Of a stretch of DNA of 64,000 nucleotides, positions 1-12,419 are shown in pieces. This DNA comes from Sipunculus nudus. Lineage: Eukaryota; Annelida; Sipuncula; Golfingiida; Sipunculidae. Location: assembly GCA_026874595.1 (NCBI GenBank), contig CM049315.1, positions 66,599,916 through 66,663,915 on the forward strand, written 5' to 3'. Numbering within the stretch: the stretch's first letter is position 1; each line of letters starts with the position of its first letter. Made by a program: the position numbers and the translations under genes. The notes below the pieces were generated by a model that worked only from the letters and a program-made list of their open reading frames with translations, was not told the origin of the DNA and did not search any database.

Positions 1-1162
1 GAACTACCAATATTGGTTGTGCAAGGTTGTTGTCATTTACAATAACCGCAAACTGTTATATACGTGATATGTATAAATTGTATACTGGTATGCCCCTAAA
101 TGGTGGGATAGATTTGGTTGAGCTCTGACCTTAAGTTAACACTATCAGCATACAAGCATCATATTTGAAACTTCTTGACCTCCAGATGGCGTAGTCTGCC
201 CCTCGTAACCAGATGGGTAAATATTGTAAAATATAGATGATGCTTCAGCTTTAAAATTGACCAAAGAATACGAATATTAATGGAACAATATTACCAAATA
301 CTGGTATACCAGAAATTCATGTATTAGTTTTAAATATACATCACCTTTACTAGGTAATTCCCATTTAAGTAAGGATCATATAACCCTTCTAGTAGGTTTT
401 GAAATACTACTGTACCAAAAAAGAATGAACGTTAAGAATTACAACTTTAACCCAAAATCCAAATCTTTCTTAAAATTTCAGTTTTATCAGGTTTCAGGGG
501 ATGCAATGGAAATCAGTATCCACATGACCTCAGCGGAAAAGCACAAGTATTGTTTATAAATGGTTTAAACTTCTGATAGATTTTTAACAATATAAACTAA
601 CATCAGTGATCATTAAATTTGATAACATTTGAGCAGTAACTTAAATACTAACATTGTAGATATTTATTATATGTTTATAATATGTTTATAATATATCAAT
701 GAAATATTCAAATATGTACATATATTGTGTCTTTCCTTTCTCATAATACTTATTTCATAGTTATATATGTATATATATGTTTTTAATCTTACATTTTTTA
801 CATTATACATACTATGTGTAAATTCCCTACAATAGTGTGTATTACTTATAGTTGACTTGTATACATAGACAATTGAAAACATTTGTATAGTACTTATACA
901 TTTATACACTGACAATTCCTATACACAAAAGACACAAACAGACATACATAGAAAATCAGAAGGCCAGTTTTTACATATAAAGAAAGGTCCTGTTACATAG
1001 AAACAGTCTATATTAACACTTGAACTTTCAAACATTGCCTTTGTAATGTCCAAGTTTCTAAGAGAGGTGTATGGTCTCTTCGTCACATCATTCTGTGTTT
1101 CGTGGAGAAATTTGAACAAATCTGTTTCACTGTGTAATATGTTTATGTAAAGCACTATTTTT
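1..1162. other. AT-rich sequence, no gene recognised
   Basis: Unique-looking AT-rich DNA with short ATA/TATA runs around 660-800. The few short open frames have no recognisable domain and no plausible splice structure. I see no repeat with internal symmetry here. Confidence 0.6.
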
Positions 1163-2520
1163 ATGCCCCCGCCACAAAGTGGCCGGGGCATATAGTTTTA
1201 CCCATGTCCGTCATTCCGTCCTTCCGTCATTCCGAAATGAAACAGTTGTACGGACTTTTTTTCACAATGCCTGCAGATATTGGCCTGATTTTTAGTGTGG
1301 GCAGATATAGACCAGTTACAGATCGAGTTCGCGTTTCGTCCCGGTTGACCTTTTTTGACCGTTTTACGGCTCCTAAACTTTGAAAATTTCATGAAAAATA
1401 GAAATATTCATGACATATACACATGTACGGACTTTTTTTCGCAATGCCTGCAGATATTGGCTTGATTTTTGGCGTGTGAGCAGATATAGACCAGTTACAG
1501 ATCGAGTTCGCGTTTTGTCCTGGTTGACCTACTTTTGACCATTTTACGGCCTTCTAAACTTAGAAAATTTCATGAAAAATAGAAATATTCATGACAGATA
1601 CACATGTACGGACTTTTTTTCGCAATGCCTGCAGATATTGGCCTAATTTTGGGTGTGTGGGCAGATATAGACCAGTTACAGATCGAGTTCGCGTTTCGTC
1701 CCGGTTGACTTACTTTTGACTGTTTTACAGCTCCTGAACATAGAAAATTTCATGAAAAATATGAAATTTCATGACAAATACACATGTACAGACGTTTTTT
1801 CGCAATGCCTGCAGATATTGGCCTGAATTTTGGTGTGTCGGCAGATATTGACCAGTTACAGATGGAGCTCACGTTTTGTCCCAGTTGACCTATTTTTTAC
1901 CGTTTGACGGTGCTCTAATATAGAAAATTTCATAAAAAAGGTGCACATGTATGGACTTTTTTTCGCAGTGCCTGCAGATATGGGCCTGATTTTTGGTGTG
2001 TAGGCAGATAATGACCAGTTACAGATCGAGTTCTTGTTTTGTCTCAGTTGACCTACTTTTGACCATTTGACTGCTCCTGAACATAGAAAGTTTCATGAAA
2101 AATATAAATTTTCATAACAAATGCATATGTACTGACTTTTTTTCCTCAATGCCTGCAGATACTACCCTGATTTTTTTTGTGTGGGCAGATAATGAAAGTT
2201 ACAGATCGAGTTTGCGTTTCATCCTGGTTGACCTACTTTTGATTGTTTTATGGATCCTAAACATAGAAAATTTCATGAAAGACAGAAATTTTTATGGAAA
2301 ATGCACATGTATGGACTTTTTTTCACAATGCCTGCATATACTGGCATGATTTTTGGTGTGTTGCTTGATAATGACCCGTTACAAATCGAGTTTGCATTTT
2401 GCCCTTGTTGACCTACTTTTGACCATACGACACCTCCTGAACTTAAAAAATTTTCCAAATTTTACAAATGTTTCTAATTTGCCCAAGGCGGGGGCATTCG
2501 TGTCGTTCCGACACATCTAG
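1163..2520 (+). mobile_element. Non-autonomous Helitron-like element, family H1
   Basis: The 5' arm folds on itself (ATGCCCCCGCC near 1,163 against GGCCGGGGCAT near 1,181) and is followed by a short CCGT-rich stretch. Near the other end GGCGGGGGCAT (2,487-2,497) is the inverted copy of the 5' arm. Then comes a perfect 6-bp hairpin, GTGTCG-ttc-CGACAC (2,500-2,514), and the terminus CTAG at 2,517-2,520 followed by T. A terminal hairpin plus CTAG with no target-site duplication is the classic rolling-circle (Helitron) 3' end. Subterminal inverted repeats and a core of tandem repeats are typical of Helentron/HINE and bivalve 'pearl'-type elements. No protein is encoded. Boundaries are firm at the 3' side and good to a few bases at the 5' side. 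Confidence 0.8.
1250..2460 (+). repeat. Tandem array, seven monomers of about 180 bp (core of H1)
   Basis: The landmark GCAATGCCTGCAGATA recurs near 1,262, 1,440, 1,621, 1,801, 1,964, 2,145 and 2,324. Spacing is 179-181 bp, apart from one unit of 163 bp. Each unit also carries the landmark CAGTTACAGATCGAG (decayed in some copies) and ends with GAAAATTTCATGAAAAAT. Monomers differ by scattered substitutions, so the array is not freshly amplified. Confidence 0.9.
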
Positions 2521-2836
2521 TTTCTTTGTAAGTTGCTAAAATATTTGTGTTTAAAAGCATAATACAGCAGCCTTTTAATGTGAAAAGGAAAGCAGTGTTA
2601 TCACCCAGAGAACTCGAGCCTCGTTGATAAATATACACTTTGATCTCTTTGAAACAGTTATGAAGTTTGGACTGAATGCCCAGATTCAAATTTCTGGCTC
2701 ATTTATATTATCTCTTGCAAGGTATCCCCACAATCTTTACAATTCTCATCTGTACGTCACTAAAGGCATGTGTACTGGTAACTTAATTACAATAGCGCTG
2801 CACTGACACAATATAGTGTTCTTCAGTGTGTTTTTT
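2521..2836. other. Spacer between two Helitron-like elements, no gene seen
   Basis: About 316 bp of unique sequence separating the H1 3' end from the H2 5' end. The short open frames crossing it are not supported by any domain. Confidence 0.5.
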
Positions 2837-4745
2837 AACTCAGCTGACTAAAGTCGTAAGTCATCTGAGCTATAGCGATCACCCTTTGTCCGTCGTCCGT
2901 CTGTCTGTCCTTCCGTCTGTCCGTCCGTCTGTTAACCTGGCACAAATCCTAACTGCTGGACCTAGAAACTTGTAACTTGACATTCTGAGAGGTCCATGAA
3001 AAATCTCCTTGGAAACCAGAAATGAAGTCTCTGTTACCCATATCCTTCGAGCTATGGGGCCCCTAAGTACCCCCCAGAATAGTAAAAAATTTCATACAAA
3101 AACTTCAATATCTCATTAAGTACATCACTGATGGTCATGATTTTCGGCATACATATTAATCATGAGATGTTCCATCAGTTCCTGCAGACTGGTGGTGCCA
3201 CCTGTATTTTTCAATTTTTTTACGAATTTTTTTCTCTATTTTTGAGACCTTTAAAAATGTGAACATCTGTTAACAAGGCACAAATCGTAAAGACTGGACC
3301 TAGAATCTTCATTCTTTACACACTGAGACACCTATGAAAAGTCTCCATGCAAACCAGAAATTAGGTCTCTGTTACCCATATCCTTCGAGCTATGGAGCCC
3401 CAAAGTACCCCCCAGAATAGTAAAAAATTTCATACAAAAACTTCAATATCTCATTAACTACATCACCGATGGTCATGATTTTTGGCATACATATTGATCA
3501 TGAGATGTTTCATCAGTTTCTGCAGACTGGTGGCACCACCTGTATTTTTTTATTCTTTACAAATTGTTTTCTCTATTTTTGAGACCTTTAAAAATGTGAA
3601 CATCTGTTAACAGGGCACAAATTGTAAAGACTGGACCTAGAATCTTCATTCTTGACATTCTGAGAGACCTATAAAAAGTCTCCATGGAAACCAGAAATAA
3701 GGTCTCTGTTACCCATATCCTTTGAGCTATGGTGCTCCAAAGTACAGCTCAGAATAATGGAAAATTTGATACAAAAACTGAAGTATCTGAACAACTAATG
3801 CAGAGATCACCATAATTGTTTGCATGAATATTAATCATGGAGTGTTTCATTAGTTTCTGCAGACTAGTGGCACCACCTGTATTTGTTCAGGTTTTTTACA
3901 AATTTTTATCTCTATTTTTGAGACCTTTAAAGATATGAACATCTGTTAACAGGGCACAAATCATAACAACTGGACCTAGAATCTTCATTCTTGACACACA
4001 GGGAGACCCATGAAAAGGCTCCATGGAAACCTGAAATTAGGTCTCTGTTACCCATATCCTTTAAGCTGTACGGCTCCAAAATACCCCCAAGAATAATGAA
4101 AAATTTGATACAAAAACTGCAGTATCTCAATAACTACAACACTGATAGTCATGATTTTTCGCATACATATTGATCAAGAGGTGTTCCATTAGTTTCTGCA
4201 GACTGGGTGTGCCACCTCTATTTTTTTCAAATTTTTACGAATTTTTTTCTCTATTTTAAGACCTTTTAAGATGTGGTTATCTGTCAACAGGGTACAAATA
4301 GTAACAACTGGACCTAGAATCTTCATTCTTGTCATGCAAGGAGGCCCATGAAAAGTGTTTGTGGAAACCTGAAATTAGGTCTCTGTTTCCCATATCCTTC
4401 AAGCTATAGGACTCCGAAGTATCCCACAGAATAATGGAAAATTTGATACAAAAGCTGAAGTATCTGAACAACTAATGCAGAGATCACCATGATTCTCTGC
4501 ATGTATATTGACCATTAAGTGTTTTTATTTGTTTCTGCAGACTGGTGGAGCCACCTGTATTTTTTTAAGTTTACACATTTTTTCTCTATTTTTGAAATAT
4601 ATATAAATGCAGACACAATCTTGGCCTGTTGGTTAATCTGTTTGATGCTTCAGTTGAATGGGTATATACTACCATTCAGTTGATAAAATTTCCTTGCGCG
4701 AATCTCTTCCCAGTCAGCTGAGCGTCATGACCCATGGGTCACTTG
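2837..4745 (+). mobile_element. Non-autonomous Helitron-like element, family H2 (copy a)
   Basis: It starts with a hairpin arm (CTCAGCTGACT against AGTCATCTGAG, 2,838-2,870) followed by a CCGT/CTGT-rich run (2,888-2,932). The 3' end has CAGTCAGCTGAGC near 4,710, the inverted copy of the 5' arm, then the palindrome TGACCCATGGGTCA and CTTG (4,742-4,745) followed by T. The same termini recur in 6,866-10,671 and, on the minus strand, in 55,682-56,311, which fixes the family boundaries. It encodes no protein; the core is a tandem array. Confidence 0.8.
2930..4610 (+). repeat. Tandem array, five monomers of about 337 bp (core of H2a)
   Basis: The landmark CTGTTAACAGGGCACAAAT recurs near 2,930, 3,267, 3,604, 3,943 and 4,280. 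Every monomer contains a degenerate GGTGGCGCCACC palindrome about 260 bp downstream of the landmark (3,190, 3,527, 3,866, 4,201, 4,540), flanked by CTGCAGACT on the left and TGTATTTTT on the right. Confidence 0.9.
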
Positions 4746-5640
4746 TTATAGTTTTTACCATAGTGATTTTGAAGTATAGATTATGTTTGGCTCTAAGGGT
4801 ATGGATCTTGCGATTTGCTCCCTGAAAGGAAAAAGGAGAAAATATTTCATTTAAATTAACTTCTTCATTTTCCACCACTTCATTAATTGAAAAAATATTA
4901 AAATTATTTTCATTAAAATTAATGGTGTCTTGGTGCAGATGAACCAAACTAAGTTTAATCCAGTTTATATGACATGTCTTTATGATTGAAATTTGTATAA
5001 CAAAATAATAGATTGTTGCCTTGCAGAAGATGTTTCACTATAGTCATTGTTCATGGATGTTTGCGCTTTTTCTTCCATTTGGTGAAGGGGATCTCCACTT
5101 TGTGATTCAGTTCTGTAATGCACAAACTGGTTTTTGGTGTATGGAATTACAACTCAAGCATTAATGACCAACATGAAGAAACAAGACTATATGTATTAAG
5201 TTTATACATTTCATTGGATATCACTTGTGTATCAGTGATGCATTTCAATATATAAATATATATTACACTATAAACCTTTTTTATGTTTGTTGTTTCACCT
5301 TGGCAATGCAAGCATAGTGTGCCTTCATATTACTATTGATTTAGTGCTATATTTATAGCTGATTGTGTCATACATAGGGAAATTTCATATACTTGTAAAA
5401 AAGGATGGATTATATTTCAACATAGTGTTTACATTACATGTAACTAAAATACACACCCTTTTAAAGCCATCTTCACCAGGAGTTTCATCTTACAATAATC
5501 ATGAGATTAATATATGTGGTGATATTCTATATTTCTATATGGAAAATAATCTTTGCAATACAGAATGTGTCTTGTTTTTTTTTTTGTCTGCTACAGAATA
5601 TCAAAGAAACACTCAGGCTGTTATCACCTTGTGAAGAACT
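4746..5640. other. Unique AT-rich sequence, no gene recognised
   Basis: No repeat structure or domain-bearing frame is visible. A 77-codon minus-strand frame (4,714-4,947) runs straight through the H2a terminus, so its end is transposon sequence and I do not treat it as a gene. Confidence 0.5.
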
Positions 5641-8600
5641 ACCACAAAATACTATTTTTACAAATGATATGTGAGGTTTTTGTACTTTTCAAGTACATGT
5701 GTTCAAGTACATGTGTGACATGTAAATGTACAATGCAAGTACAAAACATTTTGAACCCGAGTATAAGCACCAATTAATTACACAAACATGACTCCTGGAA
5801 TACTGGCATGGATGTACCCAACATAAAATGACTGTAGGTGGCTCCACCAGTCTTGTGTACAAATAAGCATTCAAAGATGTATGGGCATCCAAAATTTCAG
5901 GCAGTTACCTCAAACCCCTCTTGGGCTATGTGCACAGATGCATGAAACAAATGTAGGTGGTTCCACAAGTCTTGTATACAGCAAAGCTATCCGAAATGTA
6001 TCAACATGCATAATTTCAGGCTGATATGTAAAATCACTCCTGAGATATTAGCAAGGATATACAACTGTGCAAAAATTATTGTAGGTGGGGCCTCCAGTCT
6101 TCTATATGACAAAGCTATCAGAGATGTATACATATGCCCAACTGGAACAAATTGACAGTTGCAGCTACTGCACTGAGTGAACTCTTGACCTGCACTTGGC
6201 TGTACTGACTGAACTTTTGACCTGTTGCCTAATCTGATACAGTTGGCAGTCTGCCAAAGCTATAAATATATACAGACTGAAACTTGGCCTGTAGCCAAAT
6301 CTGACACAGTTTGCAGTCTGCCAAGCTTTTTATAGACTCGGACACGATCTTGGCCTGTTGGGTAATCTGTTTACACACACAATGCTACAATGCTTTTTTT
6401 CAAGCTGATCTATTCATAAGAATATTTTATATTAAAATGTTAAGGATAATAACAGATGCCTATTGAAAGCTAAATCAGAATACAGATATATTTCATTCAT
6501 GGATTTATATTACACATAAGTTGGATATGGACACCAATTATTTATGTTTTCTGTACAGCTCTGCTTGTATACCCACAGAGCTCAGTCTTTTAATACAATA
6601 ATCTACAAGCTTTATTTACCAAAGTATCTCACAGTCCAATAATTTGGTTCAAAAGCAAAGGTCCAATAATTCTGCCAAAAAAAAACATTTAAGTAAACTT
6701 ATACAAGGCCACTTAAAAGTCATTTTTGTGCAATGATACAGAATTTGTAACAAAAGTTTTGCAGAAAAGACTTTTGCATCCCCTCAGTCTGATATAGGCC
6801 TGCTTGGCCACAAGACCAACTTCAGCTTTCTATGACTCAAAAAATCAATGAACCAGATCTATTTTTAGCTCAGCTGACTGAAAGTCATCTGAGCTATAGC
6901 GATCACTCTTTGTCCGTCTGTCCGTCTGTCCGTCCGTTAACCAGGCACAAATCGTAACCGGTGAACCTAGAACCTTGTAACTTAGGATTCTGAGAGGTCC
7001 ATGAAAAATCTCCTTGGAAACCAGAAATTAGGTCTCTGTTACCCATATCCTTCGAGCTATTGGGCCCCAAAGTACCCCCCAGAAAAGTAAAAAATTTCAT
7101 ACAAAAACTTCAATATCTCATTAACTACTTGACTGATGGTCATGATTTTTGGCATACATATTGATCATGAGATGTTCCATCACTTCCTGCAGACTAGTGG
7201 CGCCACCTGTATTTTTCGATTTTTTACAAATTTTTTTCTCTATTTTTGAGACCTTTAAAAACGTGAACATCTGTTAACAAGGCACAAATCGTAAAGCCTA
7301 GACCTAGAATCTAAATTCTTAATACACTGAGAGGTCCATGAAAAATCTCCTTGAAAACCAGAAATTAGGTCTCTGTTACCCATATCCTTCGAGCTATGGG
7401 GCCCCAAAGTACCCCCCAGAATAGTAAAAAATTTCATACAAAAACTTCATTATCTCAATAACTACAACACTGATGGTCATGATTTTTGGCATACATATTG
7501 ATCATGAGATGTTCCATAAGTTCCTGCAGACTGGTGGCGCCACCTGTATTTTTCGATTTTTTTACAATTTTTTCCTCTATTTTTGAGACGTTTAAAGATG
7601 CTGTCATTTGTTAACGTGGCACAAATCGTAACTGCTGGACCTAGAATCTTCATTCTCGACACACTGAGAAACCTATTAAAAGTCTCCATGGAAACCAGAA
7701 ATTAGATTTCTGTTACCCATATCCTTCGAGCTATGGGGCCCCAAAGTACCCCCCAGAAAAGTAAAAAATTTCATACAAAAACTTCAATATCTCATTAACT
7801 ACTTGACTGATGGTCATGATTTTTGGCATACATATTGATCATGAGATGTTCCATCACTTCCTGCAGACTGGTGGCGCCACCGGAATTTTTCGATTTTTTA
7901 CGAATTTAAAAATGTGAACGGCTGTTAACAGGGCACAAATCATAAAGACTGGATCTAGAATCTTCATTCTTGACACACTGAGAGGTCCATAAAAAGTCTG
8001 CATGGAAACCTGAAATAAGGTCTCTGTTACCCATATCCTTTGAGCTATGGGGGGCTCCCAATAACCCCCCAGAATAATGGAAAATTTGATAAAAACAAAC
8101 TGCAACATCTCAATAACTACAACACTGATGGTCATGATTTTTGGCATACATATTGATCAGGAGGTTTTTCATCAGTACCTGCAGACTGGTGGTGCCACCT
8201 GTATTTTTTCAAATTTTCACAATTTTTTTTTTCTCTATTTTCGAAATCTTTCAGGATGTAGTTATCTGTCAACAGGGTACAAATCGTAAGGACTGGACCT
8301 AGAATCTTCATTGTTGACACACAGGGAGACCCATGATAAGTCTCCATGGACACCTGAAATTAGGTCTCTGTTACCCATATCCTTTGAGCTATGGCACTCC
8401 AAAGTACAGCTCAGAATAATGGAAAATTTGATACAAAAGCTGAAGTATCTGAACAACTAATGCAGAGATCACCACAATTGTTTTCATGGATATTGATCAT
8501 GGAGTGTTGCATCACCTGGTGGCACCACCTGTATTTGTTCGGGGTTTTTTTTTACGAATTTTTTCTCTATTTTTGAGACCTTTAAAGTTATGAACATCTG

Positions 8601-9200
8601 TTCACCTAGAATCTTCATTCTTGACACACAGGGAGACCCATGAAAAGTCTCCATGGAAACCTGAAATTAGGTCTCTGTTACCCATATTCTTTAAGCTGTA
8701 TGGCTCCAAATTACCCCCCAGAATAATGGAAAATTTGATACAAAAACTGCAGTATCTCAATAACTACAACACTGATGGTCATGATTTTCGGCATACCTAT
8801 TGATCATGACCTGTTCCATCAGTTTCTGCAGACTGGGTGCGCCACCTCTATTTTTATCAAATTTTTACGATTTTTTTTTTCTCTTTTTTTTGATACCTTT
8901 AAAGATATGGTTATCTGTCAACAGGGTACAAATCGCAACAACTGGACCTAGAATCTTCATTCTTGTCATGCAAGAAGGCCCATGAAAAGTGCCTGTGGAA
9001 ACTTAAAATTAGGTCTCTGTTACCCATATCCTTTAAGCTATAGGACTCCGAAGTATCCCTCAGAATAATGGACAATTTGATACAAAAGCTGAAGTATCTG
9101 AACAACTAATGGGGAGATCACCATGATTCTTTGCATGGATATTGATGTTTGTAAGTGTTTTTATTAGTTTCTGCAGACTGGTGGAGCCACCTGTATTTTT

Positions 9201-10491
9201 GTACCCGCCAAAACGAAGTTTTGTGGATACTATTTTGACCGGGTTCCTCCGCCGTTGCCGCGTTCGTTTCCAGAGAGCTCCTCTGGGACTTGATTTTATC
9301 AGCTTTCCAAGCTCATATCTCGGGAACCGTTTGACTGATCAGGAAATAAAATTTATACTAATGTAGCCCTTGGATAGCTCTATAACATACACAAAAAATG
9401 GTGGCGCCACCTGTAACCATGTTTGCACAGTGTCCATCTGTTCATCTGCCTTTGGTTAAAATCACTCATATCTCTGCAGTGACTAATTCACCTGAAATTC
9501 GGCATGCGTATACATCCTGGATAGCTTTCTTGATTTTATGACAGGTGGCGCCACCTACATTCTCATTCACGCTGATGACATCCAAGCTCATATTTCGGGA
9601 ACCGTTTGTCCGATAGGGCCAAAATTTTGCATGTATATAGATCTAACATAGCTCTTTATCATACGCTAAACTGGTGGCGCCACCTGCAACCATTTTTGCA
9701 CAGCGTCTGTCTGTTTGTCTGCCGTGCAATAATGTCACTCATATCTCGGCAGTGGTTTGACATATCTGCCTAAAATTTTGCAGTTTTATACATCCTGGAT
9801 AGCTTTCTTGATTTTATGACAGGTGGCACCACCTACATTCACGTTCACGCTGATGACATCCAAGCTCATATCACGGGAACCGTTTGACCGATCAGGCCAA
9901 AATTTTGCATGTTTATAGATCTAACATAGCTCTTTATCATACACAAAACTGGTGGCACCACCTGCAACCATTTTTGCACAGCGTCTGTCTGTTTTTCTGC
10001 CGTGCAATAAAGTCACTCACATCTTGGCAGTGGTTTGACATATCTGCCTAAAATTTTGCAGTTTTATACATCCTGGATAGCTTTCTTGATTTTATGACAG
10101 GTGGCGCCACCTTTATTCTAGTTTATGCTGCAGACATCCAAGCTCATATCTCGGGAACCGTTTGAACGATTGGGCCAAAATTTTGCATGTGTATAGATCT
10201 CACATAGGTCTTTATCATACACAAAACTGCAACCATTTTTGCACAGGGTCTGTCTGTTTGTCTGCCGTGGGCTAAAATCACTCATATCCATGTAGTGGTT
10301 TGACTTTTCTGCCTAAAATTTTGCATATGTATACAACTTGGACAGCTTTCTGGATTTGTGGTAGGTTGCACAACCTACATGCTAATATGCAACATACCTC
10401 ACTCTGTTTCCCCTTGCCACTCAATCCATGCCTCACTTCACTCTGATTTTGGCAGATACACGTAGTCACTTGTCGGCTACCCGTATTCTAG
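9201..10491 (+). mobile_element. Helitron-like element, family H3 (copy a), nested in H2b
   Basis: It begins with the foldback arm GTACCCGCCAAAAC-gaa-GTTTTGTGGATAC. It ends with the inverted arm (GATTTTGGCAGATAC near 10,446), a GTAGTC/GGCTAC hairpin (near 10,462-10,480) and CTAG at 10,488-10,491, followed by T. The flanking H2 sequence matches the uninterrupted copy at 4,548-4,580, which gives the insertion site directly: a T-run after ACCTGTA. Confidence 0.85.
9400..10310 (+). repeat. Tandem repeat of about 275-280 bp, two palindromes per unit (core of H3a)
   Basis: Units alternate two half-repeats. One contains ACAAAACTGGTGGCGCCACC followed by TGCAACC. The other contains TTTATGACAGGTGGCGCCACC followed by TACATTC. 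Palindromes start near 9,400, 9,544, 9,673, 9,823, 9,952 and 10,100. AAGCTCATATCTCGGGAACC and TCATATCTCGGCAGTGG are the other landmarks. Confidence 0.85.
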
Positions 10492-11535
10492 TTTTTAAAG
10501 TTTACACATTTTTTCTCTATTTTTCAGATATATAAATACAGACTAAATCTTGGCCTGTTGGTTAATCTGTTTGATGCTTCAGTTGAATGGGTATCTACCA
10601 TTATGATGATAAAATTTCCTTTTGTGAATCTCTTCCCAGTCAGCTGAGCGTCATGACCCATGGGTCACTTGTTAAACAAATGAGATGCCCTTACAGTAGG
10701 ATAACGTTTGTGAGTAATTAAACCATTCAGTTGACAGTTTCATCATAAAATATTTCTAATGTAGTGGCTGAAAGAGGCCAAAATTAAGAGTATTTTGCCC
10801 GAAAAAAAAACAGCTTGATGTGGATGGCGCCACAAACCTCAATTTCAAATATGAGTCATGTAACCAACATTTGCACAAAACTTGGAGTTTCTGGCTCCTG
10901 CCGTTTCTGAGCTTGTAATGTTGGTATGCTTACTTGGCCAAATAACTTAGTTAAAATTCCTGTAACGTTGCCAAAATTCATCGAACCTAAGCCATTGGAA
11001 CAGATTTGAGAGAGATTATTTCAGGGAAAATATCTGTGAAATATCGAACAATTTGGCTGGCCAGTTTCAGATAAGGAGATTTTTAAAGTTTTTTTAGCTA
11101 TCCCCTGTAAAATCTAAGTCAAAACTGATAGCCAAAAAAGAAGCTCCATCCGATATTTTGTCATGCGACTGATTTTGCCTTACGATTTGGCGCTGCTAGC
11201 TCTGATGGTTTTTGAGATAGCATGAGTTCCCTCGCCCGACGACCCAAAACGAGGCTAAAGATAATTCACCTCGGTCACTTTTGACCTCAGCGCTCTAAGG
11301 GTTCAACGAATGTCGGCATAAGGCGAACCTGAGTAGTAGCCTGCTGCGATATTTTGATTTTCCATACCATCACGCCCACCGAGGACTGGCAGTATCATTT
11401 ATTTGGACCATTCATTGGCTATACTGGAATTTAAACTGTAAATTCTGTGTTATTTTCTATTATCTGTGGGAAAAATCCTACAGGTTAACGTACGGACGCC
11501 GGTGGACAGCGGACTGACGACGCTGCGCCATCGCT

Positions 11536-12153
11536 AGACAGAGTGTCCGTCTCTATAATACAGAGACGGAGAGCATTGCATGCATTCTTGTGGTGCCCTG
11601 TCTGATATCACTAAATGTCCCTCCTTTGGCCAAATTACCATACATAATCTAGCTAACATACCCTTAACTACGACTCCATACTTGTTTTCTTGCTCAAATA
11701 AGAAAATGGAACACATGATCCAGGTGCAAAGTTAAGAAGCGATGCTCGCAGATTTCTAACCAAACATTACATGTTGCTTTAGGGTCAAGGACTCCGGGAG
11801 AAGCCCGTTTGCAAAGTCCTTCCTCTGATTGGATGTTAGGTTTTAGGCACATTCATCATGGAAATCCAACTTAATTCAAAGCATTATAGATTTACTGCCT
11901 GGTCCCTAAAATAGTGCCATCTAGTGAATAAAACAGAAAGTGCAAGCAAAGCAATGGTTCCAAGCGGGGCTTGCCACCTGCAAATATTCTCGTTTTCACT
12001 TATTAGAAATGGTTCACACACCCAGTTGAGACCCACGTTTGTTTCTTTCAAGCTTATTATCTGATTTATCTAAATTTCTGTGTCCTCGCTCGCACACCAA
12101 TATTTTCAATAGAGTGCTCGGAGGCCTCACTGGGAGGCTTACTAAGTAGGCTA
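11536..12153. mobile_element. 618-bp insertion flanked by a 10-bp direct repeat
   Basis: CGCCATCGCT occurs at 11,526-11,535 and again at 12,154-12,163. Removing what lies between rebuilds the H4 5' end as seen at 37,051-37,080. That makes this an insertion with a 10-bp target-site duplication, or slightly shorter if some bases match by chance. No terminal inverted repeat or open frame is evident. The first 40 bases contain a perfect hairpin, CCGTCTCT-ataatac-AGAGACGG (about 11,547-11,569). Superfamily unknown. Confidence 0.6.
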
Positions 12154-12419
12154 CGCCATCGCTTGACCTCACAGGTTCGCTAACGATGGTTGTCTCCACT
12201 TGTGACAAACCTAGGGATAATACAACTGCATTTTTCGTATGATGGATTCTTACTTTGAGTGTTGTTCACTTAACCATGAAAATGCCAGGAGAGTTATGGC
12301 CTATACAACAAGAAGTGCCTCTTTTTATATTTTAAAATTAATATGCAAATAGGATCTCTTGATTTTGCATTTCAGAGTTTATCTGCAAATAGAGCTTCGC
12401 CAGCTTTTTGATGACAAAG

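Larger units (their letters stand above)
6866..10671 (+). mobile_element. Helitron-like element, family H2 (copy b), with nested H3
   Basis: The 5' hairpin arm AGCTCAGCTGACTG / AGTCATCTGAGCT (6,867-6,897) is followed by a CCGT-rich run. The 3' end has CAGTCAGCTGAGC, the palindrome TGACCCATGGGTCA and CTTG (10,668-10,671). The core has about seven monomers of roughly 310-340 bp, with landmarks near 6,935, 7,270, 7,608, 7,922, 8,266, 8,599 and 8,916. The unit near 8,599 has lost some of its start. At 9,201 the element is interrupted by an H3 element and resumes at 10,492 with TTTTAAAGTTTACACATTTT, the continuation seen at 4,562-4,580 in copy a. Confidence 0.85.
5660..12182 (-). mobile_element. 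Helitron-like element, family H4 (copy c), interrupted by three other insertions
   Basis: Its pieces (about 5,660-6,865, 10,672-11,535 and 12,154-12,182) run in the same order as the fuller copies at 30,611-37,180. Shared landmarks are TTTTCAAGTACATGTG, GGTGGCTCCACCAGTCTTGT, CAGTCTGCCAAAGCTATAAATA, a GGCGCCAC motif followed by AACCTCAATTTCAAATATGA, and the 5' end ACAGGTTCGCTA at about 12,171-12,182. An H2 element (itself holding an H3) and a 618-bp insertion split it. The 3' end is truncated: the family's terminal AGGCCT hairpin is not found near 5,600. Confidence 0.65.

Noticed and set aside
1250-2460. Regular repeats that might suggest a CRISPR array
   Set aside because: The monomers are about 180 bp and similar throughout, without unique spacers. 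The sequence is clearly from an animal.
4714-4947. 77-codon minus-strand open frame
   Set aside because: Its end runs through the H2a hairpin terminus (DPWVM comes from the CCCATGGGTC palindrome), with no domain and AT-biased composition.
3927-9105. Many frames of 60-97 codons with recurring words such as KDMGNRDLISGF
   Set aside because: They are translations of the H2 tandem monomers. The recurrence reflects DNA repeats, not a protein family.
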